The notes under the pieces are model-generated. The model was given only the letters and a program-made list of their open reading frames with translations. It was not told the DNA's origin and ran no database searches. A stretch of 64,000 nt of DNA from Arcicella gelida (GTDB lineage: Bacteria > Bacteroidota > Bacteroidia > Cytophagales > Spirosomataceae): positions 8,807 through 72,806 of the forward strand of contig NZ_JAYGIL010000033.1 in assembly GCF_034931025.1 (NCBI RefSeq), read 5' to 3'. The translations under genes were made by a program, and so were the position numbers. Below, in pieces: positions 25,906-35,281 of this stretch (within the stretch, counting starts at the first letter, position 1; every line of letters begins with the position of its first letter).

Positions 25906-28481
25906 ATTAAAATATTGTTGTGATCTGTTTTAATTGTGTTGTTGATTTTTCGAATAATTCCATCAAGTTCGTAAGCAGAATCAAGAATATTTTGCAGAAG
26001 TTCTTCCTTACTTAGTTCAACACTATCAAAATCGTTTAATAAATTGATAATCCCCATGATACGTGCCACTGGCGCCCTCACAACGTGTGATTGCATCCAT
26101 GCAATTTCACGGAGTTGTTTGTTTTGTGCTTCTATTTCTCCAAGATGTTTCTTCTGGTCGTTAATATCTTGAATCATTCCATACAATCTTATTGGTTTTC
26201 CTTGAGCTAGTTCTACTCTTCCTTTAGCTCTTACCCATCTTTCTTTTCCTTTAGCTGTAACGATTTGTACCTCTAAATCGTATGGCGTTCCTGAATGTAT
26301 AGCATTGTTCACTGCTTCAATGATTGCATCTCTGCTTTCCCCTTCTTTGTAGGAACTCATGCTAGTTTCAAACGTAGGTTCATAATCGATTGGTACTTCA
26401 TGAATTTCTTTTGTAATAGAACCCCACGTTACTTTTTGGGTAGGAATATCATATTGCCAACCACCAACACGTCCAATTTCACTGGTTTCTTTTAGAAGTA
26501 TTTCAAACTTTTTAATATCTTCTAAATCCTGAACCATTCCATGTATTCTAACTGATTTTCCTTCAACTGTAGCTACACCGCCTTTTACTCTAATCCATTT
26601 TTCATTACCTTTTGCGGTGAGAATTGGGGTTTCAAAATCAAAATCCTTCGCTTCTGCAACTACTGTATCAATTAATTTTCTAATTCTTTCTCGGTTTTCG
26701 CCTTCTCTATAAAAATGAAGTATCTCATCTATTTTTACATCATAATCTAATGGAAGTTCATGGATTTCTTTAGTGATTTTTGACCATGAAACTGTTTGAT
26801 TAACTAAATCTATTTCCCAACCACCAACTCTTGCAACTTCGCTGGTTTCTAGTAAAATTCTTTGATTGGTTTCAAGGGCAAGTTCTATTTCTTTACGGTT
26901 AGAGATATTTCTGGCAAACATTGCTGCACCTCTGATTTTATCGCCATCTTTAATAGGATTAAATCTGATTTCACTCCAATAACCCCAATTAGAATCTATA
27001 TTTGGCGAGTACAATTCATGGGTAAAGGTTTCTCCAGATAAAACTCTTTCATTAAGTGTTTTCCAGTAAAGATTTACTTCATTATCAAATCCTTTAATAT
27101 TATTGATACAGTCTCCTTGTTTGATTCTTATGCCTCCAAAATGCTCAATCAAATTCAAATAAGCATCATTGGCTGTAACTAAGCACTGGTTTTCGTCTAT
27201 ACTCCAAACCAAATCATCAGTACTGTTGATAAGTGCTGCAGTGTTGGTTTTTTCTTTTTCAAGAAGTTGAAGATAAAGTTTTTGTTCTGTTATGTCATTA
27301 ATGAGTACATGGCGAGCTCGTCTTCCATGATATTTTATACCATGTGTGGTTATCAGCACAAAAATTGTTTCTCCATTTTTTTTGATGTGTCGCCATTCGT
27401 ATTGATTTGCCTCAAGTTCATCTTTTGGGTTCGAATGGTCGAGGTATTTGTAAGCATCTTCTTTGGGTCTAATATCCAAAAGTGTCATTTGTAAAAACTC
27501 TTCTCTTGAATAACCATAATGTTGGATGGCTGCATTGTTGATTTCCAAAAAAGCAAGGGTTTCAATATCATAAATCCACATGGGTTGTGGATTAGAAAGG
27601 AAAAGTAATTCGTATTGTTCTTTACTTTTGTTTATTTTTTCTTTGTCCTTTTTCCTTTTGGTAATATTTCGGGCATTAATGACTAACTTTTCTACCTCTC
27701 CATTCTCATAAATTGGCTGGAATGATATTTCCATCCATTGTTCATTATACCATTTAGTGGCAGGAATGTAAGTATCTACTGAAAAAGCATTTCCTAAAAA
27801 GGCCTTCTGGCTTTGTATTTTAAAAAACTCAATTAATTCATCTGTATAATAATCTTTCAATAGAAATGAATTTCCACCTTTTAGTATTTTGCCAGTATGC
27901 TTTTTGATGGTATCAATGTAAGTTTTGTTGGCAGAAATAAGGTTAAGATTCTTATCGATGCACCAGATATAATCATTAGTAGTACTTAGTAGTACTTTTA
28001 ACTGGTTTTTTTCAAAAACGAGTTCTTCTAAATTAAGCTGGTTTTGTTCTATTAATGCAATTGCTTTTTGGGAAAGCGTTCTTAATATTTTTTGTTCTTT
28101 GGCTGAAAGCTCAGAAATCGAAGAGTTAAGTAAAGAAATATGACCTAATATTGCGCCATTAGATAAATACAATGTTTTACTAATGATAGAAGTTATTCCG
28201 TTTTCTACAAAAAAGGCTTTTTGAGGGTGCTTAATATTGAAAATATCTTCAGAATTACTGAATTGATATTGGACTAAGTAGCTACTTAGATTGAAATCGA
28301 AATTGAGAGAATAATCATTATCCGACCTATGCCATTGCTTTTTAACCCCTAAAAAAGAGAGGCAAATGACCGAGGAGTCAAATATGTTTGAAGCGACATC
28401 AAGAACGAGATCGAAATCGTTTTCCTGTAGGGCTTCAATTTGAATTGTAATAAATTCATTTGGCGGAGTGAAATTATTCAT
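25902..28481 (-). CDS. GAF/multi-PAS sensor with a kinase-like dimerisation helix but no ATPase
   Basis: The product has 859 residues. The first ~150 look like a GAF domain (LVLDVASNIF, then SAKEQKILRTLSQKAI). Five PAS/PAC units follow, each ending in a motif like NARNITKRKK, INDITEQK, ARNISNRKE, MVQDLEDIKK and MIQDINDQKK. The last two PAS units are close duplicates (ARVGGWEIDLVNQTVSW and GRVGGWQYDIPTQKVTW). The C-terminus has WMQSHVVRAPVARIMG, an H-box-like helix (His799), then ends 60 residues later. There is no HATPase domain. The coupled receiver gene follows at once. It could be a phosphotransfer or scaffold partner; this is inference. Confidence 0.9.
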   Translation of the reverse strand: MNNFTPPNEFITIQIEALQENDFDLVLDVASNIFDSSVICLSFLGVKKQWHRSDNDYSLNFDFNLSSYLVQYQFSNSEDIFNIKHPQKAFFVENGITSIISKTLYLSNGAILGHISLLNSSISELSAKEQKILRTLSQKAIALIEQNQLNLEELVFEKNQLKVLLSTTNDYIWCIDKNLNLISANKTYIDTIKKHTGKILKGGNSFLLKDYYTDELIEFFKIQSQKAFLGNAFSVDTYIPATKWYNEQWMEISFQPIYENGEVEKLVINARNITKRKKDKEKINKSKEQYELLFLSNPQPMWIYDIETLAFLEINNAAIQHYGYSREEFLQMTLLDIRPKEDAYKYLDHSNPKDELEANQYEWRHIKKNGETIFVLITTHGIKYHGRRARHVLINDITEQKLYLQLLEKEKTNTAALINSTDDLVWSIDENQCLVTANDAYLNLIEHFGGIRIKQGDCINNIKGFDNEVNLYWKTLNERVLSGETFTHELYSPNIDSNWGYWSEIRFNPIKDGDKIRGAAMFARNISNRKEIELALETNQRILLETSEVARVGGWEIDLVNQTVSWSKITKEIHELPLDYDVKIDEILHFYREGENRERIRKLIDTVVAEAKDFDFETPILTAKGNEKWIRVKGGVATVEGKSVRIHGMVQDLEDIKKFEILLKETSEIGRVGGWQYDIPTQKVTWGSITKEIHEVPIDYEPTFETSMSSYKEGESRDAIIEAVNNAIHSGTPYDLEVQIVTAKGKERWVRAKGRVELAQGKPIRLYGMIQDINDQKKHLGEIEAQNKQLREIAWMQSHVVRAPVARIMGIINLLNDFDSVELSKEELLQNILDSAYELDGIIRKINNTIKTDHNNILI

Positions 28482-28833
28482 ATCGAATTGAAAGCAGTTT
28501 TAATAAGAATTGACTGGCGTGGTGTTCCAAATCAATCTTAATGCAAACTAATGAAAAAAAGTTACATTGTTATACGCATTGTTTTATTTATGTTGGATTT
28601 TCGTCACTTAAGTTAGTGAAAATAAGTATTAGATGCTATTTTATTAATTATTAATATTTGTAAATTAATAGATAACCCTTTTTTTTCCAGAGTGTTATGA
28701 AAAACATATAAATATCAACCCTGAAATTTTAAAAATATCAGGACAAAGCCTTATTGTTTAGTAAAATTTTATTTATGAGATTTACTTTCAGAACCCTAAA
28801 ATCTGAATGAATTAATTAACCAATTTCAAGGCG
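28482..28833. other. Divergent promoter region, nothing specific recognised
   Basis: About 350 bp of very AT-rich DNA between the PAS gene (leftward) and the DUF4202 gene (rightward). Promoters for both genes must lie here, but no full TTTG-N19-TAnnTTTG pair was found. Confidence 0.4.
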
Positions 28834-29421
28834 ATGGAAAAACTAGCAAGTGCTTTTCAAAAATTTGATGAATATAACAAAACCGATAAACATGTTTTTG
28901 AGTGGGAGGGAAAAAACTATCCTCAAGAATATTTTTTGGCAATACAATTATACAATTGGGTGCTAAAATTAGAACCCGAAGCAAGCCAAGCACTATTACT
29001 TGCTTCGAGATGCCAGCATATTGGGCGTTGGGAAATAGCCAGAGAAAGTTATCCAGATGGAAGAGTTGGTTATTTAACTTGGCGTAAAGAGTTGGGACTT
29101 TTTCATGCCCTGAAGGCGAAAGAAATACTACTTGATGTTGGTTTTGATTTAGAAGAAATTGCTAAAGTTGAGAGAATTGTACTTAAACAAAAAATTAAAA
29201 CTGACCCAGAAGTACAAACAATGGAAAATGCTTTGTGTCTTGTTTTTTTACAATTTCAGTATGAAGAATTTCATACAAAACATGATGCCGAAAAAGTAAT
29301 TAATATTCTAAAAAAATCATTGTTGAAAATGGATACACACGGGCATCAGTTTGCATTGTCCTTGCCATATTCTGAAAAAGGATTGTCATATATTCAAGAA
29401 GCCTTAAAATTATTAGCTTAA
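28834..29421 (+). CDS. DUF4202 family protein
   Basis: The product has 195 residues and matches the DUF4202 family pattern along its length: FDEYNKTDKHVFEWEGK, ASRCQHIGRWEIARESYP and GYLTWRKELGLFHA, with a conserved His/Arg/Glu core typical of an all-helical fold. The biochemical role is not known. The histidine-rich core resembles HD-type metal-binding helices only loosely. A TauE/SafE exporter gene lies 153 bp downstream on the same strand but has its own promoter box. Confidence 0.85.
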   Translation: MEKLASAFQKFDEYNKTDKHVFEWEGKNYPQEYFLAIQLYNWVLKLEPEASQALLLASRCQHIGRWEIARESYPDGRVGYLTWRKELGLFHALKAKEILLDVGFDLEEIAKVERIVLKQKIKTDPEVQTMENALCLVFLQFQYEEFHTKHDAEKVINILKKSLLKMDTHGHQFALSLPYSEKGLSYIQEALKLLA

Positions 29422-29517
29422 AGATTTTAAAAACATATTTGATTGTTGCCAATTTGATGTTTCCATGTACTTCATAATAGTTTTGTAAATTAATTTTTCA
29501 AATAGTTACTCTACTTG

Positions 29518-29549
29518 TTTTGTAGATTAATTAAACTCTATTAACTTTG
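29518..29549 (+). promoter_or_regulatory. Bacteroidota-type promoter of the TauE/SafE gene
   Basis: TTTTG at 29518-29522, 19 bp, then TAACTTTG at 29542-29549. Both boxes and the spacing match the Bacteroidota primary sigma consensus (-33 TTTG, -7 TAnnTTTG). The start codon lies 25 bp beyond, which gives a short leader. This is the best-supported promoter in the window. Confidence 0.7.
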
Positions 29550-29574
29550 TAGGAAACAAAGAATTTTTAATTTT

Positions 29575-30531
29575 ATGGAAATAGAATCACCGGCTCAATT
29601 AGAACCAGTTGTTGAGAAAAAAAAGTCTTCTAAAAATCCTTTTGAGGAAGCAATTATTAAAATTTGGAAAAGAGAAAGAACGATTTATGAAGTAGCTATT
29701 CATTTTTTCAATGCCTTGGCTTTAATGATAGTTGGGTATTTTGTTTTTACATATCTCACCATTCAAAATATCACTACAGGCTTACAAGAAATCAATTCTG
29801 ATATTTTATACTATATTTTAGGGGGCTTTATTGCTCAGATGATTGATGGAGCATTGGGAATGGCTTATGGTGTAACGGCTTCTACTTTCCTTGCCAATGT
29901 GGGAGTTTCACCAGCGGTTATTTCTATGAGTGTTCACGCTTCGGAGATTTTTACCAGTGGTGTTTCGGGATATATGCACTTGAAATTTGGAAATGTAAAC
30001 TCTAAATTATTTAAAGCAGTACTTATTCCGGGTGTAATTGGAGCAGTTTTAGGAGCTTATGCTCTTTCTACATTAGCCGAAAGTTATATGCACTATGTAA
30101 AACCAGCGGTTTCAGTTTATACTCTAATTCTGGGTGTTGTAATTATTCAGAAAGCCTTAGTAAAACGTCAACAAAAGAAAAATGTAAAAATGATTGGACC
30201 ATTAGCTTGGTTTGGTGGAATGATGGATTCTATCGGTGGTGGCGGTTGGGGACCAATTGTTTCATCAACTTTGATAGCTTCTGGTCGTCATCCAAAATAT
30301 ACTATTGGTTCAGTAAACTTGGCTGAATTCTTTATTTCACTTTCTTCTTCATTAACTTTTATTTTTGTCATCGGCTTCTCGCAATGGCAAGTAATTTTGG
30401 GTTTAATTCTTGGTGGAATCGTAGCTGCACCAATCGCAGCACGTTTATCAAGTAAATTACCAGTAAAAGCTTTGATGATTATGGTTGGTATTGTGGTAAT
30501 ACTAGCAAGTTTAAAGAAGATTTTAGGATAA
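29575..30531 (+). CDS. TauE/SafE-family sulfite/organosulfonate exporter-like permease
   Basis: The product has 318 residues with about eight membrane segments. It has two family repeats, each starting with a glycine-rich motif: GGFIAQMIDGALGMAYGV (about residue 84) and GGMMDSIGGGGWGPIVSS (about residue 213). The N-terminal 45 residues are cytosolic and charged, longer than usual. The family exports sulfite, sulfoacetate or related anions in known cases; the substrate here is not evident. It has its own promoter and ends just before a strong shared terminator. Confidence 0.88.
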   Translation: MEIESPAQLEPVVEKKKSSKNPFEEAIIKIWKRERTIYEVAIHFFNALALMIVGYFVFTYLTIQNITTGLQEINSDILYYILGGFIAQMIDGALGMAYGVTASTFLANVGVSPAVISMSVHASEIFTSGVSGYMHLKFGNVNSKLFKAVLIPGVIGAVLGAYALSTLAESYMHYVKPAVSVYTLILGVVIIQKALVKRQQKKNVKMIGPLAWFGGMMDSIGGGGWGPIVSSTLIASGRHPKYTIGSVNLAEFFISLSSSLTFIFVIGFSQWQVILGLILGGIVAAPIAARLSSKLPVKALMIMVGIVVILASLKKILG

Positions 30532-30597
30532 TCCGATTATGGATTTTGGAATATAAATTTCAGATTTTCGTGTAATAAATCTTGCAATATCAATATT

Positions 30598-30639
30598 AAA
30601 ATCAATAGGGGTGGACTTAAGTCCACCCCTATTGATTTT
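30598..30639. terminator. Perfect 42-nt palindromic bidirectional terminator
   Basis: Two 21-bp arms meet without a spacer; the core is GGGGTGGACTTAAGTCCACC. A-runs and T-runs flank it. It lies between the convergent TauE/SafE and ABC-exporter genes and can stop transcription from both sides. Confidence 0.85.
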
Positions 30640-30644
30640 TTAAT

Positions 30645-32402
30645 CTACGCCGTTACAAACTGCATTTTATGTAAACTTGCATACCAACCATCTTTTTCTA
30701 ATAATTCATCGTGTGTACCTTCTTCTTTGATTTCGCCTTTATCTAATACCAAAATTTTGTGTGCATTCTGGATGGTAGAAAGTCGGTGAGCAATTACAAT
30801 AGCTGTTCTTCCTTTCATCAATTTAGCAATGGCATTCTGAATCATTTCCTCAGTTTCGGTATCGACCGACGAAGTAGCTTCATCCAACACAATTACTTTC
30901 GGGTCGTGAACCAAGGCTCTTACAAATGAAATCAATTGCCTTTGTCCAACCGAAAGTGTTGCGCCTCTTTCCATTACATTATAATCGTAACCATCGGGCA
31001 AACGTTCTATAAAATCATGCGCACCAACCAATTTTGCGGCTTCAATGATTTTTTCTCTCGTAATACTTTTATCTCCTAAAGTAATATTGTTTTCAATCGT
31101 GTCAGAAAACAAAAATACATCTTGCAAAACCACACCAATTTTACTTCTGAGGCTATTCAATTCATAATCTTGTAAATCAACATCATCCACAAAAATTTTA
31201 CCTTTATTGATTTCGTAAAAACGACTTAGTAAATTAATCGTTGAAGATTTTCCAGCACCAGTTGCTCCGACTAAAGCAATGGTTTCTCCTTGTTTTACTT
31301 CAAAGGAAATATCTTTCAACACATATTCTTCGTCGTTATAAGCAAACCAAACGTTTTCGAAACGAACATTTCCTTTTAGTTTATCGGCTTTAAAAGTACC
31401 GTTGTTCACCACATATTCGTCCGATTCCAACAATTTGATAATTCTTTCGGTTGAAACAATTCCCATTTGAAGCGTATTGAAACGGTCTGCCAGAAAGCGA
31501 ATTGGACGGAAAAACAAGTTCATAAACATGATAAAAGCTGTGAGTGTACCCAAAGTCATATCATGTGTAAGAATTTGTTTTGAACCAAACCAAACAATTA
31601 AACCTGTTCCAGCGGCTAAAATTACATCGGCAACTGGAAAGTAAACAGAATATGCCCAAATAGAACGAATATGTGCATTACGATGCGCTTCGTTGATTTT
31701 TAGGAATTTATCGTACTCTAATTTTTCGGAATTAAAGATTTGCACAATGTTCATTCCTGTAATATGTTCTTGCACGAAGGAATTCAAATTGGCAACTGCC
31801 AAACGTACTTCATTAAAGCTTTTCTTGATATATTCTTTGAACAAATAAGTGGAAATTACCATAAACGGAACGGTACAAAGACAAATCAAAGTCAAACGCC
31901 AATCTGTCCAAAACATTACGCCTGTAATTAAAACCAATTGCAAAATATCGCCAGCAATTGCCGCCAAGCCTTCTGAAAATACATCATTGAGGGTTTCAAT
32001 ATCCGAAACAGTACGAGTCACCAAACGACCGATGGGCGTATCATCAAAAAACTTTAGTCGAAGCGAAAGAATTTTCTCGTATAGTTGCACACGGATGTCA
32101 CGAATAACAGTTTGTCCTAACCAGCCAGCCATGTAGGCACTTACAAATTGCAGAAAACCTTGTAAGAGTAAAACCCCAATCATCAACAAAAGCATGTTGG
32201 CAAGCATCGGGTAATTGCCAGCGACAATATAATTATCAATGGTATGGCGAATTAGCAATGGATTGAGTGGCACTACACAAGCCGAAACCATGATGATGAC
32301 AACCAAAGACCAAAATCGTAATCGATAAGGAGTAAGGAAACTATAAATTCTTTGAAGGATTTGTATATCAAATATTTGCCCGCTTTTTTCTTCTTTTCTC
32401 AT
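30645..32402 (-). CDS. ABC exporter, fused permease and ATPase (MsbA-like)
   Basis: The product has 585 residues. It has an N-terminal ABC transmembrane domain (six segments, about 30-320) and a C-terminal ATPase: Walker A GATGAGKSS, Q-loop GVVLQDVFLFSD, signature LSVGQRQ, Walker B VIVLDEATSSVD and H-loop AHRLST. All catalytic residues are present. It is a half-transporter that should work as a homodimer. Lipid or drug export is typical of this subfamily. It is a single gene; no partner half-transporter is adjacent. Confidence 0.93.
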   Translation of the reverse strand: MRKEEKSGQIFDIQILQRIYSFLTPYRLRFWSLVVIIMVSACVVPLNPLLIRHTIDNYIVAGNYPMLANMLLLMIGVLLLQGFLQFVSAYMAGWLGQTVIRDIRVQLYEKILSLRLKFFDDTPIGRLVTRTVSDIETLNDVFSEGLAAIAGDILQLVLITGVMFWTDWRLTLICLCTVPFMVISTYLFKEYIKKSFNEVRLAVANLNSFVQEHITGMNIVQIFNSEKLEYDKFLKINEAHRNAHIRSIWAYSVYFPVADVILAAGTGLIVWFGSKQILTHDMTLGTLTAFIMFMNLFFRPIRFLADRFNTLQMGIVSTERIIKLLESDEYVVNNGTFKADKLKGNVRFENVWFAYNDEEYVLKDISFEVKQGETIALVGATGAGKSSTINLLSRFYEINKGKIFVDDVDLQDYELNSLRSKIGVVLQDVFLFSDTIENNITLGDKSITREKIIEAAKLVGAHDFIERLPDGYDYNVMERGATLSVGQRQLISFVRALVHDPKVIVLDEATSSVDTETEEMIQNAIAKLMKGRTAIVIAHRLSTIQNAHKILVLDKGEIKEEGTHDELLEKDGWYASLHKMQFVTA

Positions 32403-32719
32403 TAATTTGTTTGAAATATTGAGGTGGTTTTCAATAACACTTCAAAATTAACATAAGATTTTGGGGAATGGTTTAGTATGGAGGAAATAAGTAGCTTTCA
32501 GCTATCAGTTTTCGGACATCAAAGAGGATATAAAAAGACTAAAAAATGACCCCGTATTTTCCCCGTATTGATAGCGTAGAAATACGGTATTTTAGTATAA
32601 AAAGCCTTTAAATTGTTGATTTTGATGGTTTTAGTAAAAATGCCTATTGTGTAAATGATGATTAAATAGTAGTTTCAAATAGTTAAATCGATTCTAAAAC
32701 TTAAACCACTTAAATTATT
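32403..32719. other. Intergenic region with short repeats
   Basis: About 317 bp between divergent genes. It contains CCCGTATTTT followed at once by CCCCGTATTG, and a small hairpin (CCGTATT with AATACGG, about 32564-32587). It also has a GCTTTCAGCTATCAG stretch of a kind seen again near 56101 and 58000. No gene was recognised. Confidence 0.4.
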
Positions 32720-33268
32720 ATGAAAAATACACTGATTCTATTACTCGGCATTTTTGTTGGTAGCCTCAACCTCATTTTTAACTTCAAACCTGCTTCGTTA
32801 GAAGTACAAAAAGAAGAGAAGTTGATAGCCACAGCTAAAGCTCCTTTGGTGATGGATACTTCCCCTAATGATGCCAAAGAAATGATTAGCAATTTGTATG
32901 CTTTTATGAAGAAAAATCCAGAAAAGACTCCAGCTCTATTTAATAGAAGTTATGCTTTGGATTTTAGATACTTTAATCAAATTATTGAAAAACATGATTT
33001 AGTGAATTTTGCAAACGACCCTGCTAACAAATCTGAAGTACTAAAAATTAGAATTTACCCAGCATTAAGAAAGCAAGGAAATACCGAAGCTTTAACATTT
33101 ATTATGATGATAGAGAAAGATGGGAAAATGTTGTGGGATAGTAATAATCCAAACTCTCCTCAACTAGAAATACAAGACCAAATGGGACTTTGTCCTCCAG
33201 CATGTTTTTTTGAAAATGATTTATTCACCGAATCAGAATGGAGGAAGAAAACCAGCCTTTACAATTAA
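32720..33268 (+). CDS. Exported protein, unknown
   Basis: The product has 182 residues. The N-terminus is a signal peptide or single anchor (MKNTLILLLGIFVGSLNLIF). The body is soluble, with a helical first half (AKEMISNLYAFMKKNPEKTP) and a conserved-looking end, GLCPPACFFENDLF, where two cysteines are close together. No family was recognised. The next gene on the same strand starts 59 bp downstream and may be cotranscribed. Confidence 0.65.
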   Translation: MKNTLILLLGIFVGSLNLIFNFKPASLEVQKEEKLIATAKAPLVMDTSPNDAKEMISNLYAFMKKNPEKTPALFNRSYALDFRYFNQIIEKHDLVNFANDPANKSEVLKIRIYPALRKQGNTEALTFIMMIEKDGKMLWDSNNPNSPQLEIQDQMGLCPPACFFENDLFTESEWRKKTSLYN

Positions 33269-33327
33269 GAGTATTTAAATTTAACTATAAATATTTAACC
33301 GTTTCACAATTTAAACCCCTAATTATT

Positions 33328-33774
33328 ATGGTAAAACTTTTTGTAACCCAAAGTAGAAATTATGATGAGAGAATGGATGACTTATCATTAATCCCTATTG
33401 ATGAAGATCCTGACCTAGGAGGAAGAACTTTTTCTGGAGAAGAATTAGCAATAATGATAACGGAATTCTCTAATGAAATTATTGCAAATGCCTTTAAATA
33501 TAAAGCTTATTTATTCGATAAAGATAGTATAAAAAGACTAACAGACCAGCCTGGTTATGAAGGATTATCAATATACTTTGTTAAATATCTTGGGAGAATA
33601 TCAGTAGCTTTATTTGCAGTTGACATAAAAAATAACCCAATAGTATATAAAAGACAAAGAAAGATTGATGAACAAATAATCATTGAAGAAGGTATCTGGG
33701 GAGAGGAAGATGGCACAGGTCATCCACCAAGCAAAATTTATGAGTTGTTAAAAACATTACAACCAGACAAATAG
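33328..33774 (+). CDS. Unknown soluble protein
   Basis: The open frame begins at 33238, inside the preceding gene, but the ATG at 33328 is preferred because it avoids the overlap and starts at MVKLFVTQSRNYDERMDD, giving 148 residues. The protein is acidic, with no membrane segments. It has a C-terminal EGIWGEEDGTGHPPSKIYELL stretch. No family was recognised. A good terminator lies just after its stop. It is probably in one transcript with the exported protein gene upstream. Confidence 0.65.
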   Translation: MVKLFVTQSRNYDERMDDLSLIPIDEDPDLGGRTFSGEELAIMITEFSNEIIANAFKYKAYLFDKDSIKRLTDQPGYEGLSIYFVKYLGRISVALFAVDIKNNPIVYKRQRKIDEQIIIEEGIWGEEDGTGHPPSKIYELLKTLQPDK

Positions 33775-33791
33775 CTATGAATTTAGTTTTA

Positions 33792-33819
33792 ACCTCTACA
33801 CACAAAAGTGTGTAGAGGT
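33792..33819 (+). terminator. Intrinsic terminator
   Basis: ACCTCTACACAC and its exact complement form a 12-bp stem with an AAAA loop, followed by a T-rich stretch. It lies 18 bp after the stop at 33774. It also argues against the earlier in-frame start (33818) of the following membrane protein gene. Confidence 0.85.
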
Positions 33820-33868
33820 GCTATTTTTGTCTATCAATTTTTCGAGAAATTTTAAAACAAATGATAAT

Positions 33869-34495
33869 ATGTATTTACAAATTGTATATATCATTATTGT
33901 GATAATTTGCTTTTTTGTTTCATTGAAGAATCAAAAATATCATGAAAATTATTTTAAAGTATTCACTTTTTTATTATTTGTTATCATCATTGTCGAAACA
34001 AGTGGATATACAATCAATAGGATATTGAAGATGAATAATCAAATTTTATTCCATATTTATGGACCTATTGAGTACACTTGTATTGCTTTTATTTATTACT
34101 CAAGTTTCAAAAGTTTAGTTGTGAAGAAAACGACTTTAATTTCAATCATAATTTTTATTCTATTTTCAATTTTTAGCTCTATTTATCTTCAGAAGTTAAC
34201 AGACACTCCATATAATTTTCTTTTAAGGTGTTTACTTATTATTGGATTATCGCTGTTTTATTTTTATGAATTATACCAAAAGGATGAGGTCGTAATTTTG
34301 ACTAGGCTACCTATGTTTTGGATAAGTGTTGGTAATTTTGCTTTTTATGCAGGTAATTTTTTTTTAATGGGTTTAATAGACACTTTAGAAAGGATGCACT
34401 CCGATTTGGTAAATCCTTTATTTAATATAAATACTATTCTTAATATATTTTTATACATTATGTTTATTGTAGGATTCTTATGCAAAAGAAGATAG
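33869..34495 (+). CDS. Multi-pass membrane protein coupled to a sensor kinase
   Basis: The ATG at 33869 (MYLQIVYIIIVIICFF) gives 208 residues; an in-frame codon at 33818 lies inside the terminator and is rejected. About six or seven hydrophobic segments fill the protein, with few polar loops. The last 16 bases overlap the kinase gene, so translation is coupled. The kinase has only one short membrane anchor, so this protein may be the real sensor of the system. I do not recognise a named family. Confidence 0.75.
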   Translation: MYLQIVYIIIVIICFFVSLKNQKYHENYFKVFTFLLFVIIIVETSGYTINRILKMNNQILFHIYGPIEYTCIAFIYYSSFKSLVVKKTTLISIIIFILFSIFSSIYLQKLTDTPYNFLLRCLLIIGLSLFYFYELYQKDEVVILTRLPMFWISVGNFAFYAGNFFLMGLIDTLERMHSDLVNPLFNINTILNIFLYIMFIVGFLCKRR

Positions 34496-35271
34496 ATGAC
34501 GTAGTATTGGTTTTAGCTTTCGGAACAATTATTTTCTTAGGTCTTACTTCTTTCATTGTAAGCTTTATTTTTCTCTTCCAAAAACGCCAAGCAAAACACC
34601 GCCAAGAAAAGCAAGCTCTCAAAATCGCTTACGAACAAGAGATTCTTAAATCTCAATTAGAAATCCAAAACCAGACTTTGCAGGATATTGCTCAAGAATT
34701 GCATGATAATATTGGTCAGTTACTTTCTGTGGCTAGGATTAATTTGAATGTGATGGAAGAGGAAGGCGATGATAAAGATGGTTATATCAAACAAACGAAC
34801 GAAATTATCAATCAGTCAATTAACGATTTGCGTGCTTTAACAAAAAGCTTTGATGGAGATTTTGTACAACAATTTGGTTTAGAAGAAAGTCTCTCGCACG
34901 AAATCACTAGAATCCGTAAAACAAAACGCTTTGCTACTGAAATCAATATTGTTGGCGAAAAGTATTCGCTTGGTTATGAACGTGAAATTGTTTTATTTAG
35001 AGTAGCTCAAGAGATTCTAAATAATGCACTCAAACACTCTAAAGCCAAAAATTTAACAGTACTTTTAAGTTACACGCCAGAAACTTTTGAGCTAATTATC
35101 AAAGATGATGGAAAAGGTTTTGATATCGAAATGATTCAGCAAAATGAAATGAATCAATCGGGTGCGGGACTTAGAAATATTCAAAGAAGAGTAAAATTGA
35201 TAGGAGGTACTTGCCAGATTAGTTCTGAAATTGGGAAAGAAACAAAGATTACAATTACTTTAAACCACTAA
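34480..35271 (+). CDS. NarL-type (HisKA_3-like) sensor histidine kinase
   Basis: The product has 263 residues. One membrane segment (about 8-33) is followed by a coiled coil (RQEKQALKIAYEQEILKSQL) and the phospho-acceptor motif LQDIAQELHDNIGQLL (His75). The HATPase has EILNNALKHSKA, DDGKGFD and GAGLRNIQRR. There is no extracytoplasmic sensor. It overlaps the preceding membrane protein gene by 16 bp and is followed 10 bp later by its response regulator, forming a three-gene system. Confidence 0.93.
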   Translation: MQKKIDDVVLVLAFGTIIFLGLTSFIVSFIFLFQKRQAKHRQEKQALKIAYEQEILKSQLEIQNQTLQDIAQELHDNIGQLLSVARINLNVMEEEGDDKDGYIKQTNEIINQSINDLRALTKSFDGDFVQQFGLEESLSHEITRIRKTKRFATEINIVGEKYSLGYEREIVLFRVAQEILNNALKHSKAKNLTVLLSYTPETFELIIKDDGKGFDIEMIQQNEMNQSGAGLRNIQRRVKLIGGTCQISSEIGKETKITITLNH

Positions 35272-35281
35272 GATTTTAAAG

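Noticed and set aside
27410..27440. tRNA-like word GGGTTCGAATGG
   Set aside because: It lies inside the PAS protein gene and has no acceptor or anticodon stems around it.
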